Below are positions 54,171-62,410 of a DNA stretch of 64,000 nucleotides, piece after piece. This DNA comes from Flavobacterium sp. RSP15 (GTDB taxonomy: Bacteria > Bacteroidota > Bacteroidia > Flavobacteriales > Flavobacteriaceae). The notes beneath the pieces were generated by a model. That model was not told where the DNA came from. It saw only the letters and a program-made list of their open reading frames with translations, and did no database searches. The stretch spans positions 1-64,000 of the forward strand of contig NZ_RYDL01000012.1 of the NCBI RefSeq assembly GCF_003968755.1. Reading direction: 5' to 3'. The position numbers and the translations under genes were made by a program. Positions within the stretch are counted from its first letter, which is position 1. Each line of letters starts with the position of its first letter.

Positions 54171-54761
54171 TTCTCTCTTTGACAACTGTACTAAAACAGT
54201 TTCGTCTACGAAATTATCAATAAGTAGGATCGATTTTTTTGCAGATTTTATCAGTCTGGAAACAAAGGAATGTGCATCGAAAATTTGTCCGTCATAGAAA
54301 ATCCCTTAATTAGGAGGTAAATTTGTTTTTAAAATCAAATCAAATTCATGGTTTTTATTTTCCAAAGAACCTACTTTTTTTTCTAAAACATCCATTCGAT
54401 GATGAATAGCATAGCCTTTGAGCAGATAGTTTTTCAGAATTTTATTTGCCCAAATACGAAACTGAACCCCTCTATTTGATTTCACTCGATAACCTAAAGA
54501 CATAATCATGTCCAAATTATAAAACTCTACTTGATACGTTTTACCATCACTAGCAGTTGTCGCAAATTTTGCGACAACTTGAATTCCTTCAAGTTCTTCT
54601 TTGAGTGCATTAGAAATATGCTTGCCTATAGTTTTAATATCACGATCAAACAAATCAGCGAGTTGAATTCGATTTAACCACACCGTTTCATCTTCAATAC
54701 GAACCTCAATTTGACTTGTCAGAATTTCAGATTGATAAATGATGATTTCGTTGTTGATTAT
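54171..54761 (-). pseudogene. RhuM-like protein gene, start lost and interrupted by TAA
   Basis: The frame reads NNEIIIYQSEILTSQIEVRI, then VWLNRIQLADLFDRD and TTASDGKTYQVEFYNLDMI, the N-terminal domain of RhuM/virulence-type proteins. No ATG exists where these proteins start; ATA and ATC stand there, and the only candidate is a GTG inside the domain at 54683. After LILKTNLPPN a TAA (54308-54306) stands, but the same frame continues as GIFYDGQIFDAHSFVSRLIK and LLIDNFVDETVL, the known downstream domain. It then runs into repeat block C. CAA to TAA would explain the stop. Confidence 0.85.
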
Positions 54762-54780
54762 TTTTTGCTTGGTTGTTTTT

Positions 54781-55012
54781 TTAAATGGTTAATCGTTTAA
54801 ATGGTTAACTGGTTAATCGTTTACTACTTCGTTAACCGATTAAACCTTTTTCTTTAAATGGTTAATCGTTTACTATTTCGTTAACCGATTAACCCTTTCT
54901 TAAACGATTAAACCTTTTCTAACCGATTAAACTTTTCCTAAACGATTAAACTTTTCCTAACCGATTAACCCTTTCTTAAACGATTAAACCTTTTCTAACC
55001 GACTAAACTTTC
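54781..55012. repeat. Palindromic GGTTAATCG/CGATTAA repeat, block D
   Basis: Block D begins inside the upstream flank of the RhuM-like pseudogene and ends three bases from the fcl stop codon. It contains GGTTAATCGTTTACTACTTC with GTTAACCGATTAAACC and TTTAAATGGTTAATCG, nearly identical to block A, followed by CGATTAA units about 18-19 bp apart. Confidence 0.92.
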
Positions 55013-55014
55013 CC

Positions 55015-55965
55015 CTACATCTTAACTTCCTTAAATGCATTTACATTCTCCAAAAACCAATCGTAGGTTCTCTGGATTCCTTCTTCCAACTGCACTTGGT
55101 GTTTCCATCCTAGTGCGTGCATTTTGGAACTGTCCATTAGTTTTCTGGGTGTACCGTCCGGTTTGCTGGTGTCCCAAATAATTTCTCCTTGATGTCCTGT
55201 GATTTTTTGAATGGTTTTGGCCAACTGTGTGATCGTCAAATCTTCTCCGGTACCCACATTATATAAATAGTCCGGTAACTTATTCTCTAAAGCAAAAACA
55301 ACGGCCTGCGCCATATCCTCTACAAATAGAAACTCTCTCATAGGCGTTCCGCTACCCCAAAGGGTTACCGGAGCCTGATTGTTTTCCTTGGCTTCATGAA
55401 ATTTGCGCATCATTGCCGGTAAAACATGTGAGCTGTTTAAATCGAAATTATCATGAGTGCCATATAAATTGGTAGGCATTAAGCTCACATAATCCTTTCC
55501 AAATTGCTTCCGAATCGCCTCACAAGCTTTGACTCCCGTGATTTTTGCAATAGCGTACCACTCGTTTGTAGGTTCCAAGGGACCTGTGAGCAAGTATTCC
55601 TCTTTCAAGGGTTGTGGTGCCAATTTAGGATAGATGCACGAACTTCCCAGAAAAATAAATTTCTCGACACCCGATTGTAAAGCGGTATCAATAAGATTAT
55701 TCTGGATTTGCATGTTTTCCATCAGAAATTGGTACGGAAAATCATTATTAGCCAATATCCCTCCTACTTTTGCAGCTGCATCAATAATGACTTCTGGTTT
55801 TTCAGCAGTCAAAAAATCGCTCACGGCTTGCTGGTTTCGCAAATCCAGTTGCTTGCTGGACATACCTATCAAATTCGTATAGCCTTTAGCAGTCAGCGTT
55901 CTCCAAATGGCACTTCCCACCATTCCATTGTGTCCTGCGATATATATTTTAGCCTCTTTATTCAT
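55015..55965 (-). CDS. fcl: GDP-L-fucose synthase
   Basis: Fcl (WcaG) epimerises and reduces GDP-4-keto-6-deoxy-mannose to GDP-L-fucose with NADPH. The 316-residue protein starts IYIAGHNGMVGSAIWRTL. It has the active-site region EWYAIAKITGVKACEA and FLGSSCIYPKLAPQPLKEEYLL, typical of the family. It lies 9 bp downstream of manC, so the two form an operon that provides GDP-mannose and its conversion. gmd is 3.8 kb away beyond the island. Confidence 0.95.
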   Translation of the reverse strand: MNKEAKIYIAGHNGMVGSAIWRTLTAKGYTNLIGMSSKQLDLRNQQAVSDFLTAEKPEVIIDAAAKVGGILANNDFPYQFLMENMQIQNNLIDTALQSGVEKFIFLGSSCIYPKLAPQPLKEEYLLTGPLEPTNEWYAIAKITGVKACEAIRKQFGKDYVSLMPTNLYGTHDNFDLNSSHVLPAMMRKFHEAKENNQAPVTLWGSGTPMREFLFVEDMAQAVVFALENKLPDYLYNVGTGEDLTITQLAKTIQKITGHQGEIIWDTSKPDGTPRKLMDSSKMHALGWKHQVQLEEGIQRTYDWFLENVNAFKEVKM

Positions 55966-55974
55966 AACTGCTAT

Positions 55975-56982
55975 TTAATTTAACAAATCAGAATTTACTT
56001 TTTCTAACTCGGCATACACATTTTTAACATCTTGAGAATTCTCCTTTTGAAGAATCAAATTAGCAGTATTCGTATAGACGAAAATAGTGTTTTTCATTCC
56101 CACAAATGCCGTATAATTTGTATTGCCAATCACCATATTTCCATTGGCATCAATAGAATGCCCCGTTGCCACTAAATAGTCGTAGACCGATTCGAAAGAA
56201 CCCAAGTCCGACCATGAAAATTCAGACACGACCACTTTTATCTTTTTACTGCGCTCCATTACCGCATAATCAATACTGATGGATGGTATATCCATGGATA
56301 AAGCCAAATCTAGATTTCCATTGCTGTTGTTGTCCCAGGCAATTTTAGATTTTTCATAGACTTCCGGGTTATAGGTCTTTAATTCCTCCAGAAAAATGCC
56401 TGCTTTGAAACAAAACATCCCGCTGTTCCATAAAAAATTGCCTCTGGCTATAAAATCTCTTGCAGACACCTGATTGGGTTTTTCCCGGAAGGAAACCACA
56501 TCCTCGCCCTTGCGCTCAATATATCCGTATCCCGTTTCCGGTTTTGTCGGAATAATACCGAAAGTAACAATAAAACCGTTAGAAGCCTTTTCTACTGCTT
56601 CCTGAATCGCCTTATTATAGTGTTCCATGTCGCCTATGATATGATCCGAGGGCGTCACGATTAAAATAGCCTCCGGATCAGAAGCTAGTGCAGCAAAAGC
56701 GATGGCTGCAGCCGTGTTTCTGGGGGTTGACTCAATAATATCAATATATGGTGTATTGGATTTTTCTAGAATGTGCCGACTTAAATGACAGTTATCACTA
56801 TTTCCCACAACCATAACCTGGTCCACCAAAGTACGATTCCGTTCGACAGTCATTGCAAATAACGATTTACCTTCAAATAAATCTAAATATTGTTTGGGTT
56901 GACTTTTGCGAGATAGCGGCCACAATCGGCTTCCCACTCCTCCGGTAAGGATTACATGTGTTACTGCAGGCTGTTTTTTCAT
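55975..56982 (-). CDS. manC: Mannose-1-phosphate guanylyltransferase
   Basis: ManC makes GDP-mannose from GTP and mannose-1-phosphate. The 335-residue single-domain form starts THVILTGGVGSRLWPLSRKS with QPKQYLDLF, and has VTPSDHIIGD and SFREKPNQ, all expected. The C-terminal isomerase domain of the fused type is absent, and no manA or manB gene is seen in the window. It probably feeds gmd and fcl. Confidence 0.94.
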   Translation of the reverse strand: MKKQPAVTHVILTGGVGSRLWPLSRKSQPKQYLDLFEGKSLFAMTVERNRTLVDQVMVVGNSDNCHLSRHILEKSNTPYIDIIESTPRNTAAAIAFAALASDPEAILIVTPSDHIIGDMEHYNKAIQEAVEKASNGFIVTFGIIPTKPETGYGYIERKGEDVVSFREKPNQVSARDFIARGNFLWNSGMFCFKAGIFLEELKTYNPEVYEKSKIAWDNNSNGNLDLALSMDIPSISIDYAVMERSKKIKVVVSEFSWSDLGSFESVYDYLVATGHSIDANGNMVIGNTNYTAFVGMKNTIFVYTNTANLILQKENSQDVKNVYAELEKVNSDLLN

Positions 56983-57263
56983 ACTATTTTTTATGCAATT
57001 AGTGCTTATAAGTGACTTGCTACCTCGATTTGGGGTTTACAAAACAGCCTATTGGCGACTATTTTAATTATATTTCTATGTAGACAGGAATTAAATTCCC
57101 TTTTTTTCTTTCACTTCTCACCATTCACTTCTCACCTTTCACTTCTCACCTTTCACTTCTCACCATTCACCACTCACCATTCACTTCTCACCACTCACCA
57201 TTCACTTCTCACCATTCACTTCTCACCATTCACTTCTCACCACTCACCATTCACTAAAAAACA
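56983..57263. other. Intergenic region with heptamer repeat tract
   Basis: This 281-bp gap is half occupied by a tandem repeat (57108-57255). The rest is AT-rich, with no exact TAnnTTTG element. The repeat ends about 10 bp from the stop codon of the nucleotidyltransferase gene. Confidence 0.5.
57108..57255. repeat. 7/14-bp phased tandem repeat
   Basis: About 20 heptamers of the types TTCACTT, CTCACCA and CTCACCT alternate, mostly as the 14-mer TTCACTTCTCACCA. The tract is low-complexity and could vary in length by slippage. It lies between manC and the nucleotidyltransferase gene. Confidence 0.9.
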
Positions 57264-57698
57264 CTACTTCTCTTTCAACAATTCTTTCTCTGCGACTTCT
57301 TTTCTCAAGCTGCTGCTTGAAAAGCGATGGTCTCGTATGTTGAAAAAAAGTGCTATCCCCTTTTCTTCGCAGTAATTTCGTCCCGTAAAATTCTTGTCTT
57401 TGTACTCATCGCCTACGATGCGTACATCAAGTTTGAACGAACGTAAAATATCTTCTAAATCTTGTTCCGTGGCATAAGGAACTATTTCATCTACATACTT
57501 ACAGCCTTTGAGTTGAATATAGCGTTCAACCACAGATTGGGTAGGCCTGTTTTTTTCAGGACGATCGATAGTAGGATCTGTTTGCAGTCCCGCAATTAAA
57601 TAGTCACACTGTCCTTTTGCTTCCTCTAACATTTTGATATGTCCGGCATGTAACAAATCAAAAGCACTGAATGTTATTCCTATTTTCATATTTTTCAC
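57264..57698 (-). CDS. Small nucleotidyltransferase, TagD/RfaE2-like
   Basis: This cytidylyl/adenylyl-transferase of about 144 residues has the HxGH-type motif [17 protein letters not shown] near residue 18 and the second motif [11 protein letters not shown] near the end. The family activates glycerol-3-phosphate, FMN or heptose phosphate. Without its partner genes here the substrate is uncertain; glycerol-3-phosphate or a related polyol phosphate for side groups is possible. The alternative start three codons in ([11 protein letters not shown]) is also plausible. Confidence 0.85.
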   Translation of the reverse strand: MKNMKIGITFSAFDLLHAGHIKMLEEAKGQCDYLIAGLQTDPTIDRPEKNRPTQSVVERYIQLKGCKYVDEIVPYATEQDLEDILRSFKLDVRIVGDEYKDKNFTGRNYCEEKGIALFFNIRDHRFSSSSLRKEVAEKELLKEK

Positions 57699-57725
57699 TA
57701 TTATGGTTTGAATCCGTAGTACTAT

Positions 57726-59054
57726 TTACAATCTCCCATCTACTGCATCCCCTAAAACTCCTTTTACATCATACAACACACTAGTTTCTTTTTGTAACTG
57801 CGACAAATCTATCGCTAAAAAGGCAGCATGCGCCACTCCTAACACAATGGCATCAAATTTTTTATTGGGCACTGTAGCGGTTGTTTCTAATTGGTATTCG
57901 TGTTGTACTTCTGATGGGTTTGCCAAGGGATCATAAATGGTGATGACAATGCCATAATCTGCTAACGCGGTGATTACGTCCACAATTTTAGTATTGCGCA
58001 CGTCGGGACAGTTTTCTTTGAAGGTGATGCCCAGCATTAAAAGTGCCGCTCCATTTATAGAAATGCCCTTTTTGATCATCAATTTTACAATTTGAGACGC
58101 TACATATTCTCCCATACTGTCATTTAGGCGTCTTCCTGCTAATATAATTTCAGGATGATATCCAAATTCTTGTGCGCGTTGTGCCAAATAATAGGGATCT
58201 ACCCCAATACAATGTCCGCCCACTAATCCGGGTTTGAAAGGCAGAAAATTCCATTTGGTACTCGCTGCTTCCAAAACGGCATGCGTGTCAATATTCATTA
58301 AATTAAATATCTTGGCCAATTCGTTTACAAACGCTATATTGATGTCGCGCTGTGAGTTTTCAATTACTTTGGCGGCTTCGGCTACTTTTATGCAAGGAGC
58401 CAGATGTGTTCCGGCCGTAATAACAGATTGGTATAATTTATTCACTTTTATTCCGATCTCAGGCGTGGAACCAGAAGTCACTTTCAGAATTTTTTCGACC
58501 GTATGTTCTTTGTCTCCGGGATTGATTCGCTCCGGGGAATAGCCAGCAAAAAAATCAACATTGAATTTTAATCCTGAAAATTTTTCTAATACAGGCACAC
58601 ATTCTTCCTCAGTTACACCAGGATAAACAGTGGATTCGTAGATGACGATATCGCCTTTTTTTAAAACCTTACCCACCGTTTCAGAGGATTTGTATAAAGG
58701 GGTTAAGTCCGGGCGGTTATTTTTGTCTACCGGAGTGGGAACTGTAATGATATAATAATTGCAATCCGCAATAGCAGCGCTGTCTGAAGTTACTACTAAT
58801 CCGTTTGTAACAGACTGTCTGTCCAATGCGCTCTGCCTCTCGACTGCGCTCGAGGTGACAAAACTTGAGACTAATACCTTGCGTAATACTTCATCCGAAA
58901 TCTCTAGTGTAGTATCCGTGCCTGATTGTAAGGATGCTACCCGAGAGGCATTGATATCAAATCCCACAACAGCATATTGAGTTGCAAATAATCGGGCCAA
59001 TGGAAGTCCGACATACCCTAATCCAATTACCGCTATTTTTATACTTGAATTCAT
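57726..59054 (-). CDS. tviB: UDP-N-acetyl-hexosamine 6-dehydrogenase, TviB/WbpA-like
   Basis: This NAD-dependent enzyme oxidises C6 of a UDP-HexNAc to the uronic acid. The 442-residue protein starts at 59054 (IKIAVIGLGYVGLPLARLFA); an upstream ATG only adds 11 unusual residues. The active-site cysteine lies in KPGLVGGHCIGVDPYYLAQRAQ, and the C-terminal domain has LGITFKENCPDVRNTK. Residues at about 58-78 (VSSFVTSSAVERQSALD and on) do not belong to the family pattern. They come from a dispersed repeat inserted in frame. This is the second UDP-sugar dehydrogenase of the locus. Confidence 0.9.
   Translation of the reverse strand: MNSSIKIAVIGLGYVGLPLARLFATQYAVVGFDINASRVASLQSGTDTTLEISDEVLRKVLVSSFVTSSAVERQSALDRQSVTNGLVVTSDSAAIADCNYYIITVPTPVDKNNRPDLTPLYKSSETVGKVLKKGDIVIYESTVYPGVTEEECVPVLEKFSGLKFNVDFFAGYSPERINPGDKEHTVEKILKVTSGSTPEIGIKVNKLYQSVITAGTHLAPCIKVAEAAKVIENSQRDINIAFVNELAKIFNLMNIDTHAVLEAASTKWNFLPFKPGLVGGHCIGVDPYYLAQRAQEFGYHPEIILAGRRLNDSMGEYVASQIVKLMIKKGISINGAALLMLGITFKENCPDVRNTKIVDVITALADYGIVITIYDPLANPSEVQHEYQLETTATVPNKKFDAIVLGVAHAAFLAIDLSQLQKETSVLYDVKGVLGDAVDGRL
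58837..58860. repeat. Dispersed palindromic repeat, in frame inside the UDP-sugar dehydrogenase gene
   Basis: The core TCGACTGCGCTC at 58840-58851 lies within CTCTCGACTGCGCTCGAGGT. It is the same core found in prmC and in the block near 12.8 kb. It is translated in frame and adds residues in a loop between the NAD-binding and substrate-binding parts. Confidence 0.8.
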
Positions 59055-59152
59055 TTTTTTTAAAACAATTACAATTGAATTGTACATTTTAACCCACCGC
59101 TTCGCGATTCCAACTCACAAAAATGAGCCGAAAAAGTCAACGATAATGGAGG

Positions 59153-59160
59153 CAAATATA
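59153..59160 (-). promoter_or_regulatory. Bacteroidetes-type -7 promoter element for the tviB-like gene
   Basis: On the minus strand this reads TATATTTG, an exact TAnnTTTG match, about 98 bp upstream of the start codon. It probably starts transcription of the run through the nucleotidyltransferase, manC and fcl. Confidence 0.55.
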
Positions 59161-59460
59161 ACTAGAATATGTTGCCGTTTTATTTTTTATTTCTTTTCTG
59201 AAACACAAAAAAGCATAAAAAAAAACACAAACAACTAGCAATCAATACAAAACATTTGCTAAATTCATTTAAACTCCGATGAAAAATCACCTAAATCAGT
59301 GACTAAAAAAGAAGCCCTACGAAACCGATTTTAACTATACCGTACCATACTATAAATGTATCGTCTTCTTGTTTTTTGATAAGAACGGATATTTCCTTTT
59401 GAACCAGTAGGTCATTACGGTTTGTTACCCTTAAAAACTTACTTTTATTCCCGTTGCCTG

Positions 59461-59650
59461 TAATTATACCAAACGTCAGTTCGAGTGCAAAGCGTATCGA
59501 GAACCGTTTTTAATTATACCAAACGTCAGTTCGAGTGCGAAGCTGTATCGAGAACCGTTTTTAATTCAAAATTTTCTTGTTCTCGATACGATCCCGCCCA
59601 AAAGCAGGATCACTCGAACTGACGAAAATTATCATCAAAAACTAATTATA
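59461..59650. repeat. Composite palindromic repeat, copy 1
   Basis: Two units of CGTCAGTTCGAGTG...TATCGAGAACCG are followed by an inverted unit, GTTCTCGATACG...CACTCGAACTGACG, with an inner CCCGCCCAAAAGC hairpin. The flanking TAATTATACC and AATTATACC are also repeated. The sequence is nearly the same as that at 62224-62410, in the same orientation. Confidence 0.9.
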
Positions 59651-59815
59651 CCCCGCGTGATATTTTAATCTATTTTATGTAAACCTACACAATCGATTTG
59701 CTTTTTACGATGAAAAATCAAAGCGCACAACCGCATGAATGGATTGAATCGTTTTAATAAACAAGCTGTAATCATCCGATTATACGCTGGATGATAGCTA
59801 TAGTCCCGAGAAATA

Positions 59816-60862
59816 TTATCGATACTGTTTTTTATAATATGACGCGTATTCACCGGAAGTCACATGATGCAACCACTCCGTATTATTCAAATACCAATCA
59901 ACGGTTATTTCCAATCCCTGTTCAAAAGTAACAGAAGGTTTCCAACATAATTCCTTGTTTATTTTAGAAGCATCAATTGCATAGCGCAAGTCATGTCCCG
60001 GTCTGTCTTTTACGTAAGTGATCAATTGTGCGGAGGTTCCGGGAGTGCGTCCCAATTTACCGTCCATAATGGTACATAACAACCGAACCAAATCAATATT
60101 TTTCCATTCATTAAAACCTCCAATATTATAAGTTTCGTGATTTTTTCCGGTATGGTACACCAAATCTATGGCTCTGGCATGATCGATTACAAATAGCCAA
60201 TCCCGGGTGTAATTCCCATCACCATACACCGGCAACGGCTGGTTGTTGATGATGTTATTGATAAATAAAGGGATTAACTTTTCCGGAAAATGATTGGGAC
60301 CATAATTATTCGAACAATTTGTCAGGACAAAAGGAAACTGATACGTTTCGCCGTAAGCTCTTACAAAATGGTCGGAACTTGCTTTGGAAGCAGAATATGG
60401 AGAATTAGGGTCGTATGCTGTCGTCTCCGTAAATAGCCCTTCGGCTCCTAAAGAACCATAGACTTCATCCGTGCTGATGTGGTAGAATCGTTTGCCTTCT
60501 GGTGCATCGAGCCATTGTTTTTTAGCGGCATTCAGCAGGTGTACGGTCCCAAAAACATTGGTCTTTACAAAGGCAAGAGGATCTTTGATAGAACGATCCA
60601 CATGGGATTCAGCGGCAAGATGGATTACTCCGTCAAATTCGTGTTTTTCAAATAAATCTGCAATAAAATCTTCGTCCGTTATGTCTCCTTTTATAAACGT
60701 ATAATTGGGTTCATTTTCGATGTCAACACTGTTTTCTAAATTTCCGGCATACGTCAGCGCATCTAAGTTGTAGATGTGATATTGCGGATATTTAGTAACA
60801 AATAACCGGACCACATGAGATCCTATAAATCCTGCTCCGCCTGTAATTAATATTTTTTTCAT
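59816..60862 (-). CDS. rfbB: dTDP-glucose 4,6-dehydratase
   Basis: RfbB makes dTDP-4-keto-6-deoxy-D-glucose, the branch point to dTDP-rhamnose and other sugars. The 348-residue protein has ILITGGAGFIGSHVVRLF at the start, HISTDEVYGSLG, SPYSASKASSDHFVRAY and NCSNNYGPNHFPEKLIPL. No rfbA, rfbC or rfbD homologue is present in the window, so they must be elsewhere. It lies between the two composite repeats, next to the permease gene. Confidence 0.95.
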   Translation of the reverse strand: MKKILITGGAGFIGSHVVRLFVTKYPQYHIYNLDALTYAGNLENSVDIENEPNYTFIKGDITDEDFIADLFEKHEFDGVIHLAAESHVDRSIKDPLAFVKTNVFGTVHLLNAAKKQWLDAPEGKRFYHISTDEVYGSLGAEGLFTETTAYDPNSPYSASKASSDHFVRAYGETYQFPFVLTNCSNNYGPNHFPEKLIPLFINNIINNQPLPVYGDGNYTRDWLFVIDHARAIDLVYHTGKNHETYNIGGFNEWKNIDLVRLLCTIMDGKLGRTPGTSAQLITYVKDRPGHDLRYAIDASKINKELCWKPSVTFEQGLEITVDWYLNNTEWLHHVTSGEYASYYKKQYR

Positions 60863-61026
60863 GTCTATTTTTATAAAGAGTAGTCTTGATCCATACTCCT
60901 GTTAGTTACATTTTTTTGTCCCATTGCGCAAAGTCGAGAGGTAAAATTAATTATACCCAACAGCTTAATTTCTTACTGGTTTAAAAATCAATCCTAAATG
61001 AACCCTTTCATCAAGACCGGTGCGCT
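60863..61026. other. Intergenic region
   Basis: This 164-bp AT-rich gap between wzm and rfbB has no exact TAnnTTTG element and no hairpin with a T-run. Confidence 0.3.
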
Positions 61027-61896
61027 TTACACCGTATCGATAAAACTCTTTTCGGTTCTGTTAAAAATCAAAACTCCCACTAAAAACACTAGTATTGTAA
61101 TCAAAAAGGTATATCCCAATCCCAAAACAGATATGTGTCCAACATCCAGCAGCATGTATCGTGTCGTTTCGATCACATACGCCAAGGGATTGTAGGCTAT
61201 CAGCCAGCCGTAATCCGGCAATTTTTCTTTGATGAGTGCCATTGGGTACATTACAGCAGACAAATACATCAATAATTGTACTCCAAAACCAACCAAATTA
61301 CTAAAATCTCGGTATTTAGTGACTAAAGAAGAGATAAACATTCCCAGTCCCAATCCTAAAACTCCCATCATGACGATCAGTAGTGGAAAAAACAAAGTCG
61401 CTGTATTCATCCCAATGGTAGCTCCTTGGGTATAATAATAGCCGTAAAAACAAATGAATATAAAAAATTGAATTCCAAACTTCAATAAGTTGGAAACAAC
61501 AATAGACAGCGGTACAATAATACGAGGGAAATATACTTTCCCAAAAATACCTGCATTACTTCCAAAGGTATTCGAGGTACCATTGAGACAGGCCGTGAAG
61601 TAATTCCAAACGGTAATACCGGCCAAATTAAACAAAAAAGGCGGCACGGTTCCGGTATTGATTCCGGCCACATTATTAAAAATAATAGTAAAAGTAATGG
61701 AGGTAAACAGCGGTTGAATCAGATACCAAAGTGGCCCTAAAACCGTTTGCTTATAAACGGTCACCACATCCCTTTTTACAAAAAGCAGCAGCAAATCTCT
61801 ATACTGCCATACTTCCTTCAGGTTAAGGGAGAAAAATTTATTTTTAGGTGTTATTTCAAACAGCCAAGTGGTGGTGTTTTGTTCGGAATCGTTCAT
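61027..61896 (-). CDS. wzm: O-antigen/capsule ABC-2 exporter permease
   Basis: This 289-residue inner-membrane protein belongs to the ABC-2 permease family that forms polysaccharide exporters with the ATPase Wzt. It starts with a cytoplasmic segment and then about six hydrophobic segments (GPLWYLIQPLFTSITFTIIF, LLIVMMGVLGLGLGMFISSLV, LGYTFLITILVFLVGVLIF). In most genomes wzt follows directly. Here rfbB follows instead, and no wzt is seen in the window. Confidence 0.88.
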   Translation of the reverse strand: MNDSEQNTTTWLFEITPKNKFFSLNLKEVWQYRDLLLLFVKRDVVTVYKQTVLGPLWYLIQPLFTSITFTIIFNNVAGINTGTVPPFLFNLAGITVWNYFTACLNGTSNTFGSNAGIFGKVYFPRIIVPLSIVVSNLLKFGIQFFIFICFYGYYYTQGATIGMNTATLFFPLLIVMMGVLGLGLGMFISSLVTKYRDFSNLVGFGVQLLMYLSAVMYPMALIKEKLPDYGWLIAYNPLAYVIETTRYMLLDVGHISVLGLGYTFLITILVFLVGVLIFNRTEKSFIDTV

Positions 61897-62223
61897 TGGT
61901 TCATGCTAAAATGCTACTTTTTGTTGTTCTTTCCGTGCGAAAAAAGTTCTGTTTTCTACTACTAAACTCAATTGTATTCTTACGAAGCAAATATAAATAA
62001 TTTGCATTAAGTATTGTTTAAAAAACAACTTGTTCACATAATTCTTTTTTGCAGCGTCAGAATCGTGCGGAACAGTAGCGCTACTTAAATGATTTTCCAG
62101 AAACACTTTCTTTGCTTGTGAATCCGGCAACACCCCCAAGCCATTCCATGCAGGAACGGCATTTATCCATCGGATTACGGTGGCTGCAATTTATTGACCG
62201 GAAACGTTTGAAAACATCATGTG
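61897..62223. other. Intergenic region upstream of wzm
   Basis: This 327-bp AT-rich gap contains the wzm promoter element at 61988-61995. A 77-codon minus-strand frame at 61906-62139 overlaps that promoter, has no recognisable similarity and looks accidental. Confidence 0.4.
61988..61995 (-). promoter_or_regulatory. Bacteroidetes-type -7 promoter element for wzm
   Basis: On the minus strand this reads TATATTTG, an exact TAnnTTTG match, about 91 bp upstream of the wzm start. The sequence TATATTTGC is identical to that before tviB. Confidence 0.55.
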
Positions 62224-62410
62224 TAATTATACCAAACGTCAGTTCGAGTGCGAAGCGTATCGAGAACCGTTTTTAATTATACCAAACGTCAGTTCGAGTG
62301 CAAAGCGTATCGAGAACCGTTTTTAATTCAAAATTTTCTTGTTCTCGATACGATCCCGCCCAAAAGCGGGATCACTCGAACTGACGAATATGATCATCAA
62401 AAATCAATTA
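62224..62410. repeat. Composite palindromic repeat, copy 2
   Basis: This is the same arrangement and orientation as at 59461-59650: two direct units CGTCAGTTCGAGTG...TATCGAGAACCG and one inverted unit with a CCCGCCCAAAAGCGGG hairpin. Differences are a few single bases. Its right end reaches the stop codon of the pirin gene. Confidence 0.9.

Larger units (their letters stand above)
59055..59815. other. Long intergenic region with promoter and repeat block
   Basis: This 761-bp gap separates rfbB from the dehydrogenase gene. It contains the promoter element at 59153-59160 and the composite repeat at 59461-59650. The remainder is AT-rich, and no gene is supported. Confidence 0.5.

Noticed and set aside
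52111..55012. CRISPR array
   Set aside because: The repeats are variable in spacing, partly inverted and without unique spacers of constant length. No cas gene is present.
51172..55014. Classical integron
   Set aside because: No tyrosine recombinase of the IntI type is present, and the blocks are much longer and differently built from attC sites. Only the cassette-like arrangement is kept as a hypothesis.
61906..62139. 77-codon minus-strand frame before wzm
   Set aside because: It overlaps the wzm promoter element and the wzm start region and shows no similarity.
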